Assembly: GCA_045613745.1 (NCBI GenBank)
Contig: JAZLBP010000002.1
Location: 148,595-212,594 of the forward strand
Source of the DNA: UBA940 sp045613745
GTDB lineage: Bacteria > Bacteroidota > Bacteroidia > Bacteroidales > Rikenellaceae
Direction: 5' to 3'
Length of the DNA: 64,000 nucleotides
In this document: positions 8,838 through 16,965 of the stretch, in pieces
How the letters are laid out: each line of letters opens with the position of its first letter
Position numbering within the stretch: position 1 is the stretch's first letter
Made by a program: the position numbers and the translations under genes
The notes under the pieces: generated by a model
The model's input: the letters and a program-made list of their open reading frames with translations, nothing else
Told to the model about the DNA's origin: nothing
Database searches by the model: none

Positions 8838-9290
8838 ATGAAAGACTATAAATTGAAAATCCACGGACAAGAGTTCAATGTTCGTGTCGAGAATATCAAC
8901 GATGCTTCGACCGAGGCTACCGTTAGCGTAAACGGTGTGGAGTATCTGGTTGAGATCGAGGGCGCAAAACCCGTTAAAGTATCGAAACCCCAAGTTACCC
9001 GCATTCCCGAGAATGCTCCCAACAACCCCACTCCCGCAACTGCTACTCCTTCGAAACCCGCAGCTGTTTCGACAAGTGGTACCAAAATCGCTTGCCCCCT
9101 GCCCGGTACTGTGCTGAGCATCAAGGTTAAAGTGGGCGACACCGTAAGCGCAGGCCAAAACCTGATGGTGTTGGAGGCTATGAAGATGGAGAACAACATC
9201 GACTCGACCACTTCGGGTACCGTAAAAGAGATTTGTGTACAGGCTGGCGCTTCGGTTATGGAGGGCGACACCTTAATCGTAATCGGATAA
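8838..9290 (+). CDS. mmdC: methylmalonyl-CoA decarboxylase biotin carrier subunit
   Basis: 150 aa. An N-terminal conserved part (KIHGQEFNVRVENI) is joined by a Pro/Ala/Thr-rich flexible linker (about residues 55-80) to a biotinyl domain containing EAMKMEN; the Lys between the two Met residues takes the biotin. The swinging arm carries the carboxyl group from MmdA to MmdB. Confidence 0.94.
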   Translation: MKDYKLKIHGQEFNVRVENINDASTEATVSVNGVEYLVEIEGAKPVKVSKPQVTRIPENAPNNPTPATATPSKPAAVSTSGTKIACPLPGTVLSIKVKVGDTVSAGQNLMVLEAMKMENNIDSTTSGTVKEICVQAGASVMEGDTLIVIG

Positions 9291-9294
9291 GACT

Positions 9295-10506
9295 ATGTTT
9301 ACTGCAATGAATTCAAGTATGGGCTTTGTGTGGGACAGCATCGTGACGTTCGCACAATCGTCGGGTATTGCTATGATTATCAACGAAGGTACATGGCTTA
9401 ACCTTGTGATGATTGGTGTGTCGATGGTGCTGTTGTACCTGGCCATACACAAACAGTTTGAGCCTCTGTTGCTCTTCCCCATTGCATTCGGTATGCTGCT
9501 TACCAACCTGCCGGGCGCCGAGATGTTCCACTCGTCGTTGTTCGAGGGTGGACACGTTCATTGGGGTAATTTTGTTGATGAAGCCGGTCTGTTGGACTAC
9601 CTCTATCTGGGTGTTAAACTCGGTATCTACCCCTGTTTGATTTTTATCGGAGTGGGTGCGATGACCGACTTCGGTCCACTTATTGCCAACCCCAAGAGTC
9701 TGTTGCTGGGTGCTGCTGCCCAAGTGGGTATCTTCGCAACCTTCATCGGTGCGTATGCTCTGGGCTTCAACCCCACCGAGGCTGGTAGTATCGGTATCAT
9801 TGGTGGTGCTGATGGTCCTACCTCTATCTACCTGACTTCGAAGTTGGCTCCTCACTTGTTGGGCCCCATCGCTGTTGCTGCTTACTCGTATATGGCGCTT
9901 GTTCCCGTGATTCAGCCCCCTATTATGCGTGCGCTGACCTCGGAGAAAGAGCGTAAAATTAAGATGTCGCAACTGCGTCCCGTGTCGAAAACCGAGAAAA
10001 TCATCTTCCCCATCGTTATCACTGTTGTGATTGCTCTGATTCTGCCGAGCGCTGCACCCCTCGTAGGTTGCTTGATGCTGGGTAACTTGATGAAAGAGTG
10101 TGGTGTGGTTGACCGTCTGAGCAAGACCGTTCAAAACGAGTTGATGAACATCGTGGTTATCTTCTTGGGTCTGACCGTGGGTGCTACTGCAACTGCCGAG
10201 GCGTTCCTGAACTTCAAGACCTTGGGTATCCTTGCACTGGGTATCGTGGCCTTTGGTATGGGTTCGGCAGGTGGTGTGCTGCTCGCCAAACTTATGAACG
10301 TATTCCTGCCCGAGGGTCGCAAAATCAACCCCCTTATCGGTTCGGCAGGTGTGTCGGCAGTTCCTATGGCTGCTCGTGTGTCGCAAACTGAGGGTCAAAA
10401 AGCTGACCCCAGCAACTTCCTGCTGATGCACGCTATGGGCCCCAACGTTGCAGGCGTTATCGGTTCGGCTGTTGCCGCAGGTATCCTGCTGTCGTTCTTG
10501 GGTTAA
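9295..10506 (+). CDS. mmdB: Na+-translocating methylmalonyl-CoA decarboxylase beta subunit
   Basis: 403 aa, very hydrophobic with about ten membrane segments. It decarboxylates carboxybiotin and exports Na+. The family motif GGADGPTSIYLTSKLAPHLL lies near residues 170-190, and a GSAGVSAVPMAARV segment in the C half carries residues of the Na+ path. Last gene of the operon, followed by a strong terminator. Confidence 0.95.
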   Translation: MFTAMNSSMGFVWDSIVTFAQSSGIAMIINEGTWLNLVMIGVSMVLLYLAIHKQFEPLLLFPIAFGMLLTNLPGAEMFHSSLFEGGHVHWGNFVDEAGLLDYLYLGVKLGIYPCLIFIGVGAMTDFGPLIANPKSLLLGAAAQVGIFATFIGAYALGFNPTEAGSIGIIGGADGPTSIYLTSKLAPHLLGPIAVAAYSYMALVPVIQPPIMRALTSEKERKIKMSQLRPVSKTEKIIFPIVITVVIALILPSAAPLVGCLMLGNLMKECGVVDRLSKTVQNELMNIVVIFLGLTVGATATAEAFLNFKTLGILALGIVAFGMGSAGGVLLAKLMNVFLPEGRKINPLIGSAGVSAVPMAARVSQTEGQKADPSNFLLMHAMGPNVAGVIGSAVAAGILLSFLG

Positions 10507-10524
10507 TCCCTTTGTGCTTAATAG

Positions 10525-10560
10525 AAAAGCGCTCTTCCCATCGGGAAGGAGCGCTTTTTT
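10525..10560 (+). terminator. terminator of the mmd operon
   Basis: AAAAGCGCTCTTCCC and GGGAAGGAGCGCTTTT form a long stem with one bulge and a three-base loop, ending in TTTTTT. Confidence 0.88.
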
Positions 10561-10570
10561 GTGCTATTTT

Positions 10571-10606
10571 TAAATTTGCAATATAAAAATTTGTTTTTTA
10601 AATTTG
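10571..10606 (+). promoter_or_regulatory. two TAAATTTG boxes before the lipoprotein gene
   Basis: TAAATTTG at 10571-10578 and again at 10599-10606, both within the direct repeat TTTAAATTTGCAAT, 28 bases apart. The second gives a leader of about 20 nt. Confidence 0.5.
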
Positions 10607-10632
10607 CAATCAACCAATAAATAACAAATCTT

Positions 10633-11181
10633 ATGAAACGTCTATTCAACATTTTGCTCTGTGCAGTGGCGATAGTTACTCTCGGAGCTTGCAACGAAAA
10701 AGGTAATGATGATGGTGGTGGTAAAAAGCAGACCATCGAACAGCAAATTCAAGGCAAATGGATTGCAACTCGTCAGGTTGTTACCATTAAAATAAATGGC
10801 CAAGTGATTGACGAGGAGGATGATGTACTCGGAATCGGCGAAGGTCTTGGTTTTGCGTTCACCGAGGGAAAACAACTCTTTGCCTTGATTTTCGAGGAGG
10901 TGGATGGTAAGGCAGCCATTGAAAGCCACGCCTATATTGGACAATGGAAACTCGATGGCAAAAAACTCACAGTTGATTACATCGACGATGGCGCTTCGGA
11001 AGATGTTGAGGTCGATTTTTTCAGTATGGGTGGTGTGACCGTCGAGAGTGTGAATGAAAATCAACTCGTTCTTAAAATGAGTATGACCGAGGATATGGAT
11101 GGACAAACAGCCGAGATTACAGCATTGGCTTATTTTGCTCGTTCGGATGTGGATTTTAGTGTCGGAGGCTTGCTCGACTAA
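10633..11181 (+). CDS. lipocalin-like lipoprotein of unknown function
   Basis: 182 aa. Lipoprotein signal with lipobox LGAC, then a Gly/Asp-rich linker of the kind that precedes surface-exposed lipoproteins. The remainder alternates beta strands (QGKWIATRQVVTIKING, IGQWKLDGKKLTVDYID, NQLVLKMSMTED), as in the lipocalin-like proteins common in Bacteroidales. No catalytic residues recognised. It is a single-gene unit between two terminators. Confidence 0.7.
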   Translation: MKRLFNILLCAVAIVTLGACNEKGNDDGGGKKQTIEQQIQGKWIATRQVVTIKINGQVIDEEDDVLGIGEGLGFAFTEGKQLFALIFEEVDGKAAIESHAYIGQWKLDGKKLTVDYIDDGASEDVEVDFFSMGGVTVESVNENQLVLKMSMTEDMDGQTAEITALAYFARSDVDFSVGGLLD

Positions 11182-11204
11182 TTTAATCTCTCGAATATAA
11201 GTGT

Positions 11205-11240
11205 AAATAGGCTGTCGGACAATTCCGACAGCCTATTTTG
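11205..11240 (+). terminator. terminator after the lipocalin-like lipoprotein
   Basis: AAATAGGCTGTCGGA 11205-11219 pairs with TCCGACAGCCTATTT after a 4-base loop; T-rich on both sides, so it may act in both directions. Confidence 0.8.
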
Positions 11241-11310
11241 TGTTTGGATATGTACTCTCTTGAATCATCAATGAATCAAGAATGATTCGTGTCCGAGGAT
11301 TTTATAAATA

Positions 11311-11346
11311 TATAAGGAGGCTCATTTATGGGCCTCCTTATATATT
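11311..11346. terminator. terminator-like hairpin between convergent genes
   Basis: TATAAGGAGGC 11311-11321 pairs with GCCTCCTTATA 11332-11342. It probably serves the minus-strand MFS gene ending at 11403, although 57 bases downstream of it. Confidence 0.55.
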
Positions 11347-11402
11347 TACACCCCCGGTCTGCGGGTCGTTTTTGGTTCTTTTGTCGATACAAAAGAACGT
11401 AA

Positions 11403-12776
11403 CTACTCGATATTGGGTTTCTCCAAGCCGTAGTTTTCGGTTTTGTCGGCACGTTTGAGGATTACAGCCACGATGATGGCGATGACACCAAACACTGCGA
11501 AGATTGACATAGGCACGGTGTAGTCGTAGGTTACACCCTCGGCGGTTACTTTGGTTGCGTATTTCTCGATTACCGAGCCAATCAACAGGGGCACCATCGA
11601 CAAACCAATGTTTTGGATGTAGAAGATGATGGCATAAGCCGAGCCGAGTTGGCGCATAGGGATGATTTTGGGTACCGAGGGCCACATAGCCGAGGGTACG
11701 AGCGAGAATGCAATACCCAGCACAATCATAATCAGAATTGCAAACCACCATACGTTGAGCAGGGGCAGCGCAAACAGAACGTGTACCAGAGTGAGCATTG
11801 CCGAGCCGATAATCATCAGGGTAGCACCCTTGCCCAGACGGTCGTAGAGCGAGCCGAATACGGGGGTCAGCAGAATGGTACCGAAGGGCAACATCGCGGG
11901 GATAAGACCTGCCAGCTCGGGCTCAACGCCATATTTGTAAATCATCAGCTTGGTGGCGAACTTCAAGAAGGGGAATACACCCGAGTAGAAGAGCACGCAC
12001 AGAATGGCAATCAACCAGAAACCTTTGTTGCTGAAGATGAGTTTCAGGTCGCTGAAGTGGAAACCCTCCTCCTCTTCGGTTGTGTTTTGGTCGGCTGCGG
12101 TCGAAGCGTCGAGCTTGCGGTCCATTACGCAATATACCAGGTAGGCGAGGAAACCGATGCACAGCAGCGCAGCACCCAACAGCACGGGAGCAGCTACCGA
12201 GCCCATTTTTTGAGCCAAGGGGAGGCTGCAAGCCAGCGCCGCAGCGGTACCGATACGTGCCATAGCCACTTGTAAGCCCATAGCCAGAGCCAACTCGTGA
12301 CCGGTAAACCATTTTGCGATAACTTTGGTCACGGTGATGCAGGTAATCTCGGCACCCATACCGAACACTGCAAAGCCCAGCGATGCAAGCACAACCTGCA
12401 TAGGCATACCGAAGAGTTGTACATCGGCGCCGAAGTCGCTTTTCAGGGCGTACCATTTGATGATGGTACCCAGCAACATCAGTCCGCTGCTGGCAACACC
12501 CGTAAAGCGGATGCCGCACTTGTCGAGGATGATACCGCCGAAGAAGGGCATCAGCAGGAATACGTTGATGTAACCATAGGCACCCGAGAAGAAGCCGTAG
12601 TCATCGCTTGTCCAGCCCAGACCACCCTCCGAGGGGAGTTTGGTGAGCAGATCCTCGAGCGGAGCCATCACGTCGGTGATGAAGTAGCCGCACATCATCG
12701 TAAACGATACGATAATCAGTGCGCCCCAGCGTGCTGCCGCCGAGTCATTGAGTCGTTTTTGTAGTTTTTCTGTCAT
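11403..12776 (-). CDS. major facilitator superfamily transporter
   Basis: 457 aa with about a dozen hydrophobic segments split by a charged central loop near residues 220-240 (KLDASTAADQNTTEEEEG). The first half has the MFS loop GGIILDKCGIRFTG and the second half the related GSLYDRLGKGATL, both of the G-x-x-x-D-R/K-x-G type between helices 2-3 and 8-9. The substrate cannot be read from the sequence. It lies 39 bp after the TPR gene on the same strand with no clear promoter of its own, so the two may be one unit. Confidence 0.85.
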   Translation of the reverse strand: MTEKLQKRLNDSAAARWGALIIVSFTMMCGYFITDVMAPLEDLLTKLPSEGGLGWTSDDYGFFSGAYGYINVFLLMPFFGGIILDKCGIRFTGVASSGLMLLGTIIKWYALKSDFGADVQLFGMPMQVVLASLGFAVFGMGAEITCITVTKVIAKWFTGHELALAMGLQVAMARIGTAAALACSLPLAQKMGSVAAPVLLGAALLCIGFLAYLVYCVMDRKLDASTAADQNTTEEEEGFHFSDLKLIFSNKGFWLIAILCVLFYSGVFPFLKFATKLMIYKYGVEPELAGLIPAMLPFGTILLTPVFGSLYDRLGKGATLMIIGSAMLTLVHVLFALPLLNVWWFAILIMIVLGIAFSLVPSAMWPSVPKIIPMRQLGSAYAIIFYIQNIGLSMVPLLIGSVIEKYATKVTAEGVTYDYTVPMSIFAVFGVIAIIVAVILKRADKTENYGLEKPNIE

Positions 12777-12815
12777 TTTGTTTATAGGTTTTTGTTAAGT
12801 AGAATACGGTGTGTG

Positions 12816-14804
12816 TTAGTTGTGCTCGGGCGCGGCATAGAGATTCAGCACCTCGTAGGCCTGTGCAATGCCAAGTTCGCCCGCCTTGCTGACATCCAAA
12901 CAACCTTTGCGCGTGTCCTTCATATAAATCTGCACCAAACCGCGGTTGTAGTAGGCCTCGGCAAAGTCGGGGTTGAGTTCGATTGCGCGCGTGTAGTCGT
13001 CGAAAGCCTCGGGCAGACGACCGCTGATGGCTTGCAAGTTACCTCTATTATAATATATATAGGCCACGTCGGGCATCAGTTTGGCAGCTTTGTTCAGGTC
13101 GGCAATAGCCTCGTCGTAGTCGTAGTTGCGGGTGGTTGTTCCGCGTAGCTTCTTGGCGGGGTCGCTCTCGACGGTTATGCGGCCGTAGCCCTGCGAAATG
13201 CTCGAAATGAAGTCGGTCATCTCGGCGCGTACCGTACTGCGGTTGATGTAGAGGAACGCGTCGGCAGGGAAGAGTTCAATCATATTCGAGAAGGTGGCAA
13301 CGCTCGACGTGTATTGACGCACCAGCGATTGGGCGATACCCAAGCGGAACATATGGACGTAGTCGTCACTGGGGATGTCGGCCAAACGGCGGCTCAGGCG
13401 CACAAGCGAGTCGGTGGGTATATCACTCTCGCGGTTGGCGAAGGTGTAGGGATGGCCTCCGAGGCGCTGTGTGAGGGTGTCGATGGCGGCAATATAGTAG
13501 AGTTTGCGTCCGATGGCGGGCTGGGCCACACTGTCGCACATAGTGAACTTGAACAGCGGCAGCAGCGAGATGTTACTACCCGCACCTCCGTCGGCCAGAC
13601 GGCGAGCAGAGAGCTTGGTGTCGAACGACAGCAGACGGTTGAAACGACGGCTTGTGTCGGCAAATTCGCTCACGCGGGTGGAGTCCCACAGACGCGAACG
13701 ATACTCGGCAATCTTCTGCTGGGCGGTGTTCAGGTCGTGTTTGGCACCGCGCATATCGCCCGTTTGGCGTTTGAGCTCCGAGCGGTTGATGTAGGCCGCG
13801 GCAAAGTCGGGATAGAGCTCGATAGCGCGCGTGTAGTCGTCCATCGCATCGTGGGTGTTACCAAGGCGGGTGTGGAGCAGTGCACGGTTGTAATAGACCA
13901 GCACATTGTCGGGCGAGTAGAGCGCCACGCGGTCGTAATCCTCCAAGGCGCGGTTGTAGTCGCCGATGCGTGTGCGAACAATGGCGCGGTTGAAGTATGT
14001 AACGGAACTTGTGGAGTCGAGTTGCAGAACGTGGTCGAAGTCGCGGAGAGCCTCGGCAGGGCGTTGCAGCTTGTTGAGTGCCAGCGCGCGGTTGAAGTAG
14101 GAGGGCGCATAGGTAGTGTCGCACTCAATAGCGCTGTTGAAGTCGGTGAGAGCCTCGGCAGCTTGTCCTCGCATCATTCGCAGGTTGCCTCGTCGGTTGT
14201 AGCCGTCGGGACTCTCGCGGTTGGTGCGTATCGCCTTGTCGAAATCGGCCTCGGCACGCAGGGTGTCCTTCATCGACAGGTAGCACAGCGCGCGGTTGAT
14301 GTAGGCGTCGGCCACCTTGGGGTCGTAGTGGATGAAGGTGTCGAAGTCGGCGGCGGCACGCTCAAACTGACCACTCAGCAGAAGTGTCACACCGCGACTG
14401 TAATAGATACCCGACTGCTCGGGACGCAGCGAGATGGCCTCCTCGAAGTCGCTCAGCGCATCCTCGTAGTTGCCCAAGCGGGCGCGAGTGATGGCGCGGT
14501 ACTGATAGGCCATAGTATAGACGGGGTTGATGTCGATGGCGCGAGAGAAGTCGGCGTCGGCACCCAGCAGGTCTTCGAGGTTGTACTTTGCAATTCCGCG
14601 CAGAAGATAACCTTCGTAGGCCTCGCGATCAACATTGAGCAGTACATTTAGCGAACGGATAGCTTCACGATAGCGGCTCTCGATGATGTGTTCGCGACCC
14701 ATCCAAAAGAAGTACGATTTGTTGTATTGGGCGCGCACATCAAAGAGCGACAGCACGATAAGTGCCATCGACAGGAGCCATATTTTGAGCGAATGTCTGT
14801 TCAT
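12816..14804 (-). CDS. secreted tetratricopeptide-repeat protein
   Basis: 662 aa. Signal peptide (about residues 1-25, ending DVRAQ) followed by around a dozen TPR units with the typical YYNRG/AYINRA and ALEDYDRAI/ALTDFNSAIE spacing of about 34 residues. The repeats are interrupted near residues 375-560 by a non-repeat region, and two more TPR units come near the C-terminus (YIYYNRGNLQAISGRLPEAF onward). A scaffold for envelope complexes is the usual role; partner unknown. The ATG at 14804 is taken as start because the -7 box TACCTTTG at 14823-14830 overlaps the longer TTG-started reading. Confidence 0.85.
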   Translation of the reverse strand: MNRHSLKIWLLSMALIVLSLFDVRAQYNKSYFFWMGREHIIESRYREAIRSLNVLLNVDREAYEGYLLRGIAKYNLEDLLGADADFSRAIDINPVYTMAYQYRAITRARLGNYEDALSDFEEAISLRPEQSGIYYSRGVTLLLSGQFERAAADFDTFIHYDPKVADAYINRALCYLSMKDTLRAEADFDKAIRTNRESPDGYNRRGNLRMMRGQAAEALTDFNSAIECDTTYAPSYFNRALALNKLQRPAEALRDFDHVLQLDSTSSVTYFNRAIVRTRIGDYNRALEDYDRVALYSPDNVLVYYNRALLHTRLGNTHDAMDDYTRAIELYPDFAAAYINRSELKRQTGDMRGAKHDLNTAQQKIAEYRSRLWDSTRVSEFADTSRRFNRLLSFDTKLSARRLADGGAGSNISLLPLFKFTMCDSVAQPAIGRKLYYIAAIDTLTQRLGGHPYTFANRESDIPTDSLVRLSRRLADIPSDDYVHMFRLGIAQSLVRQYTSSVATFSNMIELFPADAFLYINRSTVRAEMTDFISSISQGYGRITVESDPAKKLRGTTTRNYDYDEAIADLNKAAKLMPDVAYIYYNRGNLQAISGRLPEAFDDYTRAIELNPDFAEAYYNRGLVQIYMKDTRKGCLDVSKAGELGIAQAYEVLNLYAAPEHN

Positions 14805-14822
14805 TGTGTTTGGAATCGGCCA

Positions 14823-14830
14823 CAAAGGTA
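14823..14830 (-). promoter_or_regulatory. -7 box of the TPR gene
   Basis: TACCTTTG read on the minus strand, 19 bases before the ATG at 14804. Confidence 0.6.
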
Positions 14831-14938
14831 GCAAGTTTTTTTAAAACTTGATACACTGCCGCAGACTACCTTTCCAAACGCATTTCCCGCCCCTAAAAGT
14901 GCACTACGAAGCAAAAAATGCAAAAAAATGGCTGTGGG

Positions 14939-14970
14939 TTTGGTTTTCCAAGCGAAAACTCCTATCTTTG
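14939..14970 (+). promoter_or_regulatory. purA promoter
   Basis: TTTG at 14939-14942 and TATCTTTG at 14963-14970, 20 bases apart, match the Bacteroidota -33/-7 arrangement. Confidence 0.7.
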
Positions 14971-14992
14971 GGGGTAATATTAAACTCTCACT

Positions 14993-16261
14993 ATGAAAAA
15001 GATTGATGTAGTTCTCGGTTTGCAGTGGGGCGACGAAGGCAAAGGTAAAGTTGTCGACGTGCTCACTCCCCGTTATAATGTAATCGCTCGTTTCCAAGGC
15101 GGACCCAACGCAGGTCACTCGCTCCATTTCAACGACAAAAGCTATGTGCTTCACACCATACCCTCGGGTATCTTCCGTGACGGCAGCATCAATGTCATCG
15201 GCAATGGCGTGGTTATCGACCCCGTAATTCTGGCTGAGGAGATCAACACTCTCGAAGCGGACGGCGCAGATGTACGTTCGAAGCTCGTTATCTCGAAACG
15301 CGCTCACCTCATCCTGCCCACCCACCGTATGCTCGACGCTGCATCGGAGGCCGCCAAGGGTGCAAGCAAAATCGGTTCGACCCTCAAAGGTATCGGCCCC
15401 ACCTATATGGACAAAACAGGCCGTAATGGTCTGCGTATGGGTGACGTGCTCTCGCCCGAGTTCCTCGATCGCTACAACGCGCTCAAAGCTAAACACCACG
15501 AGATGCTGTCGGGACTCTACAACTTCGAGTACGACGTGACCGAGTACGAGGCTAAATGGATGGAAGGCATCGAGATGCTCAAACAATTCCCCATCGTAGA
15601 TACTGAGATTTTGGTTAACGACTATATCAACAAAGATACCGCTATTCTGGCCGAGGGCGCACAAGGTTCGCTGCTCGACGTAGATTTCGGTACCTATCCC
15701 TTCGTAACTTCGTCGAACACTCTCTGCTCGGGTGTCTGCACCGGTATGGGTGTTGCTCCCACACGCATTGGCGAGGTTTACGGTATCTTCAAAGCATACT
15801 GCACCCGTGTAGGTAGCGGTCCTTTCCCCACCGAGCTGTTTGACGAGACCGGTGAGAAACTCCGCCAACTGGGTCACGAGTTCGGTGCAACTACCGGTCG
15901 TCCCCGTCGTTGCGGTTGGCTCGATATGGTAGCGCTGAAATACACCGTGATGATGAACGGCGTAACCGGCCTTATTATGATGAAGAGCGACATCCTGAAC
16001 GACTTCGAGACCATCAAAGTTTGCGTGGGCTATGAGGTTGCAGGCGAGCGCGTTGATTACTTCCCCTACGAGGTTAACGACGAAATCGTTCCCATCTACC
16101 GCGAGTTCAAGGGCTGGATGTGCGACACCACCAAGATGCGTACCTACGAGGAGCTTCCCGTTGAGTTCAAGGAGTACATCCAATTCATCGAGGAGGAGAC
16201 AGGTGTTCCCGTACAAATCATTTCGCTCGGTCCCGACCGTGAGGAAACCATTATGCGCTAA
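14993..16261 (+). CDS. purA: adenylosuccinate synthetase
   Basis: 422 aa. GTP-dependent joining of IMP and aspartate, the first step from IMP to AMP. The N-terminus carries the GTP/IMP signature GLQWGDEGKGKVVD with catalytic Asp, followed by the catalytic His in FQGGPNAGHS. Other family segments are GIGPTYMDKTGRNGLRMGD, EGAQGSLLDVDFGTYPFVTSS and TGRPRRCGWLD. Normal length. Single-gene unit with its own promoter; repeat copy D and a terminator follow. Confidence 0.97.
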   Translation: MKKIDVVLGLQWGDEGKGKVVDVLTPRYNVIARFQGGPNAGHSLHFNDKSYVLHTIPSGIFRDGSINVIGNGVVIDPVILAEEINTLEADGADVRSKLVISKRAHLILPTHRMLDAASEAAKGASKIGSTLKGIGPTYMDKTGRNGLRMGDVLSPEFLDRYNALKAKHHEMLSGLYNFEYDVTEYEAKWMEGIEMLKQFPIVDTEILVNDYINKDTAILAEGAQGSLLDVDFGTYPFVTSSNTLCSGVCTGMGVAPTRIGEVYGIFKAYCTRVGSGPFPTELFDETGEKLRQLGHEFGATTGRPRRCGWLDMVALKYTVMMNGVTGLIMMKSDILNDFETIKVCVGYEVAGERVDYFPYEVNDEIVPIYREFKGWMCDTTKMRTYEELPVEFKEYIQFIEEETGVPVQIISLGPDREETIMR

Positions 16262-16263
16262 TT

Positions 16264-16462
16264 GAGAACGCGCCTAAAAAGGTAAATTCTGCGGCCGCAT
16301 ACCGGCGGGTTTGGCTGCCGCCCTTTCTCCCAAAAGTTCTGGGAATAGAGCGGTAGCAGTAAAAGGGTCTATGACCCTTTGCCAAATCCTCACATACGCC
16401 CAAGTATGCTGCGGTTTGGCAAATTTCGCAAGCCTTGAATATCCACTTTTTATACACGTTCT
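16264..16462 (+). repeat. structured intergenic repeat, copy D (full form)
   Basis: Starts right after the purA stop codon. Terminal inverted repeats (about 16264-16281 and 16446-16462) pair at most positions. Inner pairs: GCTGCCGC 16314-16321 with GCGGTAGC 16350-16357, GGGTC 16365-16369 with GACCC 16373-16377, TTTGCCAAA 16378-16386 with TTTGGCAAA 16415-16423, and CATAC 16393-16397 with GTATG 16404-16408. Confidence 0.8.
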
Positions 16463-16475
16463 AGGTTATAGAATA

Positions 16476-16508
16476 AAAAAAGAGCTGTCCAGCGGGCAGC
16501 TCTTTTTG
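16476..16508. terminator. bidirectional terminator between purA and the oxidase-like gene
   Basis: AAAAAGAGCTG and CAGCTCTTTTT arms enclose CC/GG inner pairs. The A tract on the left and T tract on the right allow use from both sides. Confidence 0.85.
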
Positions 16509-16527
16509 TGTTTGTATGTAGCGAGGA

Positions 16528-16965
16528 TTATTGCTCGTCGCGGGTCCAGATGAGTTTCTTGCCGAAGCCGAGGGTGTTGTCGGTGTATTTGAGGGTGTCG
16601 GCGTGTAGTGCCCACAGCTTCAAAGGCGCAACAACGGCATAGGGGAAACGTTTTAAATAGAGTTTGCGTAACACCTCATATTGAGGGTGCTGCTCGGTGA
16701 GTTGCTCGGCGCGGCCCGCAATCTGCAAACCCTGAACACGACCTACAACGCGCGTTTCGAGCACGATGGAGGCTGCGACGGCGCTGTTGGCAAGCATCTC
16801 GCTGCCGTGGCGCGTTACGGGGTCGCTGGTGATTACAAAGGTTGCGCTCTCGGGGTCGAATGCGTAGAATGCGTTGGCACACCAAGGTCCATTCTCGGAC
16901 ATTGTGGCCAGAGTCATTACGTGGTGCTTGCGCACGAACGTGAGTATCAGTTTATCGGGTTGCAT
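16528..16965 (-). CDS. pyridoxamine 5'-phosphate oxidase-fold protein
   Basis: 145 aa, a single split-barrel FMN-binding domain: HHVMTLATMSENGPWCANAFYAFD, TFVITSDPVTRHGSEMLANSAVAASI and VGRVQGLQIAGRAEQL. Too small and divergent to be PdxH; relatives bind flavin, heme or F420. Its start overlaps the end of the M23 peptidase gene by 14 bp, so translation is probably coupled. It is the last gene of a three-gene minus-strand unit. Confidence 0.8.
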   Translation of the reverse strand: MQPDKLILTFVRKHHVMTLATMSENGPWCANAFYAFDPESATFVITSDPVTRHGSEMLANSAVAASIVLETRVVGRVQGLQIAGRAEQLTEQHPQYEVLRKLYLKRFPYAVVAPLKLWALHADTLKYTDNTLGFGKKLIWTRDEQ

